Origin: Planctomycetaceae bacterium
GTDB lineage: Bacteria; Planctomycetota; Planctomycetia; Pirellulales; Thermoguttaceae
DNA length: 7,495 bases
NCBI GenBank assembly: GCA_031288955.1
Contig: JAITQJ010000063.1
Coordinates: 1-7,495 of the forward strand
Reading direction: 5' to 3'
The notes under the pieces were generated by a model. The model ran no database searches. It was not told the DNA's origin and saw only the letters and a program-made list of their open reading frames with translations. Shown piece after piece: positions 5,450-7,495 of this stretch. Within the stretch, counting starts at the first letter, position 1. Every line of letters starts with the position of its first letter. The translations under genes were made by a program, and so were the position numbers.

Positions 5450-6385
5450 TTACCAATTCTCTACGTTCTTTTTGTAAATGCCGACAACCGGCGTATTGCC
5501 TGTTGCGTCGGGCTGCGGTGCCAATTCAAAAACGAGGTCGCCGACTTTGGCTGAAAATTCAGTATTCCCCTGTACTTCCCAGCCGATGTAAATGTTTGGT
5601 TTGCTGGTCTGTCCCAATGAAAATTGCAGCGAGGTATCAGTCATTTCGGAGAATATCAACCACCCCGCAATATCATCTGCTTCGATGAACGTTGCGGCGT
5701 AGAGAGTCAATACGTGACCGCCGATGTGAATGGGAATAAAAGAGAATCCCTCCAATGCTTCGCCGGTGATAGCGTCAAAGCCGCTCCACGTACTTGATTC
5801 CGCATCGTTCTCAATGACGGCAACGCAGCGGACGTTATTTGACTTGAATTGTCCGAGTGCGTTGCGGATTATCGTTACGTTATCAATAGGCAAATCGGCA
5901 GGGTCGAACGGCGGGGCAATCGCTTCTGTTAGCGCATTGTTGATGTACTTGGCATTGACAACTTCATACTCGCCAGTGATGTTTTCCGGCTGCTTGTTGT
6001 AATACAGTCCCGTATCAAATGACTTTTCCCCGCCGATAGATTGAATCTCATCGCCGGTAGTTACAAAGTTGCTCGTATCGGGGGCTGCGCCCGGCGCACC
6101 GGTATCGCCTTTGTCGCCTTTTTCGCCTTGCTGTCCGGCAGCACCAGCGGGACCCTGTTCACCGGTATCCCCTTTGTCGCCCTTATCGCCTTTTTCGCCT
6201 TGCGGACCGGCAGCACCGGCGGGACCCGGTTCTCCGGTATCCCCTTTGTCGCCTTTTTCGCCTTTTTCGCCTTGCGGACCCTGCGCACCGCTGCCGCCGC
6301 CCTCAATATTTTCAAGGGCATCGGCAACGTACTTTTCGGTGGCGATTTTGGATACTTCGCCCTTTGTTGTGATTAAATCAGCCAT
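5450..6385 (-). CDS. Collagen-repeat tail fibre-like protein (311 aa)
   Basis: A short N-terminal part (1-32, containing ATEKYVADAL) precedes 23 uninterrupted Gly-X-Y triplets (33-101), rich in GEK, GDK, GDT and GPA. A C-terminal region (102-311) follows, starting with FVTTGDEIQSIGGEKSFDTG and VNAKYINNAL, a pattern often seen in phage tail fibre proteins. Collagen-like triplets in phage structural proteins form trimeric triple helices used as fibre shafts; the beta-rich C-terminus is probably a tip or receptor-binding domain. The start at 6385 overlaps the holin-like gene's stop by 8 bp (ATGGCTGA). No strong ribosome binding site is seen, so translational coupling is likely. The longer frame up to 6508 is only overlap with that gene. 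A DNA repeat underlies the triplets. Confidence 0.9.
   Translation of the reverse strand: MADLITTKGEVSKIATEKYVADALENIEGGGSGAQGPQGEKGEKGDKGDTGEPGPAGAAGPQGEKGDKGDKGDTGEQGPAGAAGQQGEKGDKGDTGAPGAAPDTSNFVTTGDEIQSIGGEKSFDTGLYYNKQPENITGEYEVVNAKYINNALTEAIAPPFDPADLPIDNVTIIRNALGQFKSNNVRCVAVIENDAESSTWSGFDAITGEALEGFSFIPIHIGGHVLTLYAATFIEADDIAGWLIFSEMTDTSLQFSLGQTSKPNIYIGWEVQGNTEFSAKVGDLVFELAPQPDATGNTPVVGIYKKNVENW
6083..6289 (-). repeat. Collagen-coding tandem repeat
   Basis: DNA for the Gly-X-Y region. Two 72-bp units (6280-6209 and 6208-6137) each encode 24 residues differing at two positions (GEK/GDK and GEP/GEQ). A shortened third unit (6136-6083) lacks one GDK and the GPA block. Such repeats can expand or contract. 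Confidence 0.85.
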
Positions 6386-6611
6386 TGATGATACCGCTCT
6401 TATTGATAAGGTCGCTCTGCTCGATTTTCGATTCAATGCGGTCAAGGCGGTCGCCGATTTTATCCACCACCTTGTCCAATGCCGACTGAAACTGCACCGA
6501 GAGCGCATTCATCTGCTTGGTATGTTCACGCGTCGTGTAAATCAAAAACCAAATCAATGCCGCTAACACGGGAATTTGCGTCCCGACCAAATTAAAAATA
6601 GTCTGTTCCAT
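6378..6611 (-). CDS. Holin-like one-TM coiled-coil protein (77 aa)
   Basis: Residues about 8-26 (LVGTQIPVLAALIWFLIYT) form one TM segment. A long amphipathic helix with charged heptads follows (about 34-68, ALDKVVDKIGDRLDRIESKI). This layout resembles the BhlA/UviB-type single-TM holin-like proteins, which permeabilise the inner membrane; the family match is by architecture only. The gene ends inside the start of the collagen-like gene (8-bp overlap). Upstream, 82 bases separate it from the papain-like gene, including a GC-rich repeat. The ribosome binding site is weak (AAGAAAAC region). It could instead be a fibre-associated membrane-contact or baseplate protein. Confidence 0.8.
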   Translation of the reverse strand: MEQTIFNLVGTQIPVLAALIWFLIYTTREHTKQMNALSVQFQSALDKVVDKIGDRLDRIESKIEQSDLINKSGIING

Positions 6612-6665
6612 TGTTGTTTTCTTATTCAGTGGCGCGTTTTCCGCTGCATCATTTCCCCGTATTTA

Positions 6666-6693
6666 CTCGTCCCTCGCCCCTCGTCCCTCGCCG
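6666..6693. repeat. GC-rich heptanucleotide repeat
   Basis: Four 7-mers in register on the plus strand: CTCGTCC, CTCGCCC, CTCGTCC, CTCGCCG (alternating T/C at position 5). It abuts the stop codon of the right-hand papain-like gene (6696-6694). This is a second heptamer family, unrelated in sequence to the AT-rich one but in the same kind of place. Confidence 0.7.
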
Positions 6694-7495
6694 TTACATA
6701 ACCGGCATCGGTCGCCAGTCGGCTGCGCTTTTGTTCGTCCCAATCTGCACAAACGAAACGGCGTACAAACTTGCTCCGCTGCACATTCTTTCTGTATCGC
6801 TTGGCGACAAGTTTAATGCCCACGCTGGTGTGCCTAAAACGCAACTGCCCGGATAACGGTTGCCGTGCGAGTTGCCCCAAATGTAACCCGCCGTCGGGTC
6901 GGTAAATCGTCCGAGTATTGAAACACAATGATTCCAACTTCCCGATAATCTGCCGAACTTGACCCCGCTGCGGAACTCGCCGGCGGCAAACTTCTGCCGG
7001 AACCCGCCCGCAATTTTGCAGCCCGCATCAAGGCAGGTGTTGATGGCGTTCAGGTTATCCTTTGACGGCAGTTTAATGACGGTAACACGAAACGCCGCTG
7101 CCGCTTGCATCAGTTCCTTGAACTCGGCACTGTCCCAGCGTCTGCCGAGCCGGTCGGACATATTCGTATCTTCGCTGTATCGTTTCACGCCCGCTGTATC
7201 TTCAAACAGTACGCCGCTGTCAAAAACAAACTTGGCAGCAAGGGCGACATTCGCACCGGCACCTCTTCTGGCACCGGCTAACATTCTTGCCCCGCCGTAA
7301 ATATAGGACGGATGTACCGCACGAGGCTGCACTTCATACTTCTGCGCCCGCAAGTCCAAAAGCAGCGTCTCTATTGCCCGTGCATAACCGTTGCCGACAC
7401 AATCGCCGGTCGGCTGATTGCGCATCTGTAAAATACCGCCTGCGGCTGTCCCATTCGCTTCGAGTGTCCACGGTGTAGGCGGGAACAGCCGGCTT
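6694..7495 (-). CDS. Papain-like (C1 family) protein, 5' end outside window
   Basis: The frame stays open from the stop at 6696-6694 to the right edge with no stop, giving at least 266 residues. The visible start reads SRLFPPTPWTLEANGTAAGG, and the next Met (7425) is internal, since it sits in the catalytic block MRNQPTGDCVGNGYARA. Counting from that Met: Q4 and C9 are a papain-type oxyanion Gln and nucleophile, H166 is in SWNHCVSILG, and N185 is in WGNSHGNRYPG, equivalent to the NSWG block. Gln-to-Cys spacing is 5, not 6, and His-to-Asn is 19, not 16, so it is a divergent relative of the 279-aa protein. A signal peptide cannot be judged because the N-terminus is missing. The C-terminus runs DTERMCSGASLYAVSFVQIG. 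Activity is likely; the target is unknown. Confidence 0.85.
   Translation of the reverse strand, partial: SRLFPPTPWTLEANGTAAGGILQMRNQPTGDCVGNGYARAIETLLLDLRAQKYEVQPRAVHPSYIYGGARMLAGARRGAGANVALAAKFVFDSGVLFEDTAGVKRYSEDTNMSDRLGRRWDSAEFKELMQAAAAFRVTVIKLPSKDNLNAINTCLDAGCKIAGGFRQKFAAGEFRSGVKFGRLSGSWNHCVSILGRFTDPTAGYIWGNSHGNRYPGSCVLGTPAWALNLSPSDTERMCSGASLYAVSFVQIGTNKSAADWRPMPVM

Noticed and set aside
6069..6566. Pro/Ser-rich plus-strand protein (SPLSPFSPC repeats)
   Set aside because: It is the reverse reading of the Gly-X-Y collagen repeat, a common artefact of such DNA.

Overview
This window looks like part of a tailed-phage or prophage genome. Every gene I can support lies on the minus strand, and they are packed head to tail with 1-8 nt overlaps or 1-13 nt gaps in most places. 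The phage signature is a collagen-repeat tail-fibre-like protein, a one-TM holin-like protein directly upstream of it, several small membrane or exported proteins, an HNH nuclease, two papain-fold proteins and a small conserved phage protein with an LLGGWADET core. Most starts have AAGGA-type ribosome binding sites. There is no rRNA, tRNA, transposase or CRISPR, so the host cannot be named. The composition and the papain/CAP/collagen content would fit a PVC-group (Planctomycetes, Lentisphaerae, Verrucomicrobia) gut or environmental bacterium, but that is only an impression.

Layout in the direction of transcription (right to left): a papain-like protein cut by the right edge (7495-6694); a short GC-rich heptamer repeat (6693-6666); a one-TM coiled-coil holin-like protein (6611-6378), overlapping the collagen/tail-fibre gene (6385-5450); an AT-rich intergenic region built from 7-nt repeats in two opposed blocks (5442-5297); an unknown 140-aa protein (5272-4850); a secreted CAP/SCP-domain protein (4802-4152); an unlisted 48-aa membrane peptide (4138-3992); a structured 141-nt gap; an exported 83-aa protein (3850-3599); the 72-aa LLGGWADET protein (3602-3384); an HNH endonuclease with a signal peptide (3387-2938); two membrane proteins (3002-2460 and 2450-1935); a second papain-like protein with a complete Q/C/H/N set (1895-1056); an unknown 78-aa protein (1054-818); a helix-turn-helix-containing protein (816-4); and the first bases of another gene, whose ATG shares a base with the previous stop.

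The genes appear to form a late or accessory block: receptor-binding fibre plus holin-like protein on the right, then a run of exported and membrane proteins, then cytoplasmic proteins on the left. The exported run (CAP protein, 83-aa protein, HNH nuclease) is the most unusual part. It suggests a module acting in the periplasm or outside the cell during infection or in the lysogen, but the function is inferred from domains and neighbourhood only. No stretch longer than 300 bases lacks a gene; the two largest gaps (3851-3991 and 5273-5449) both contain inverted-repeat structure.
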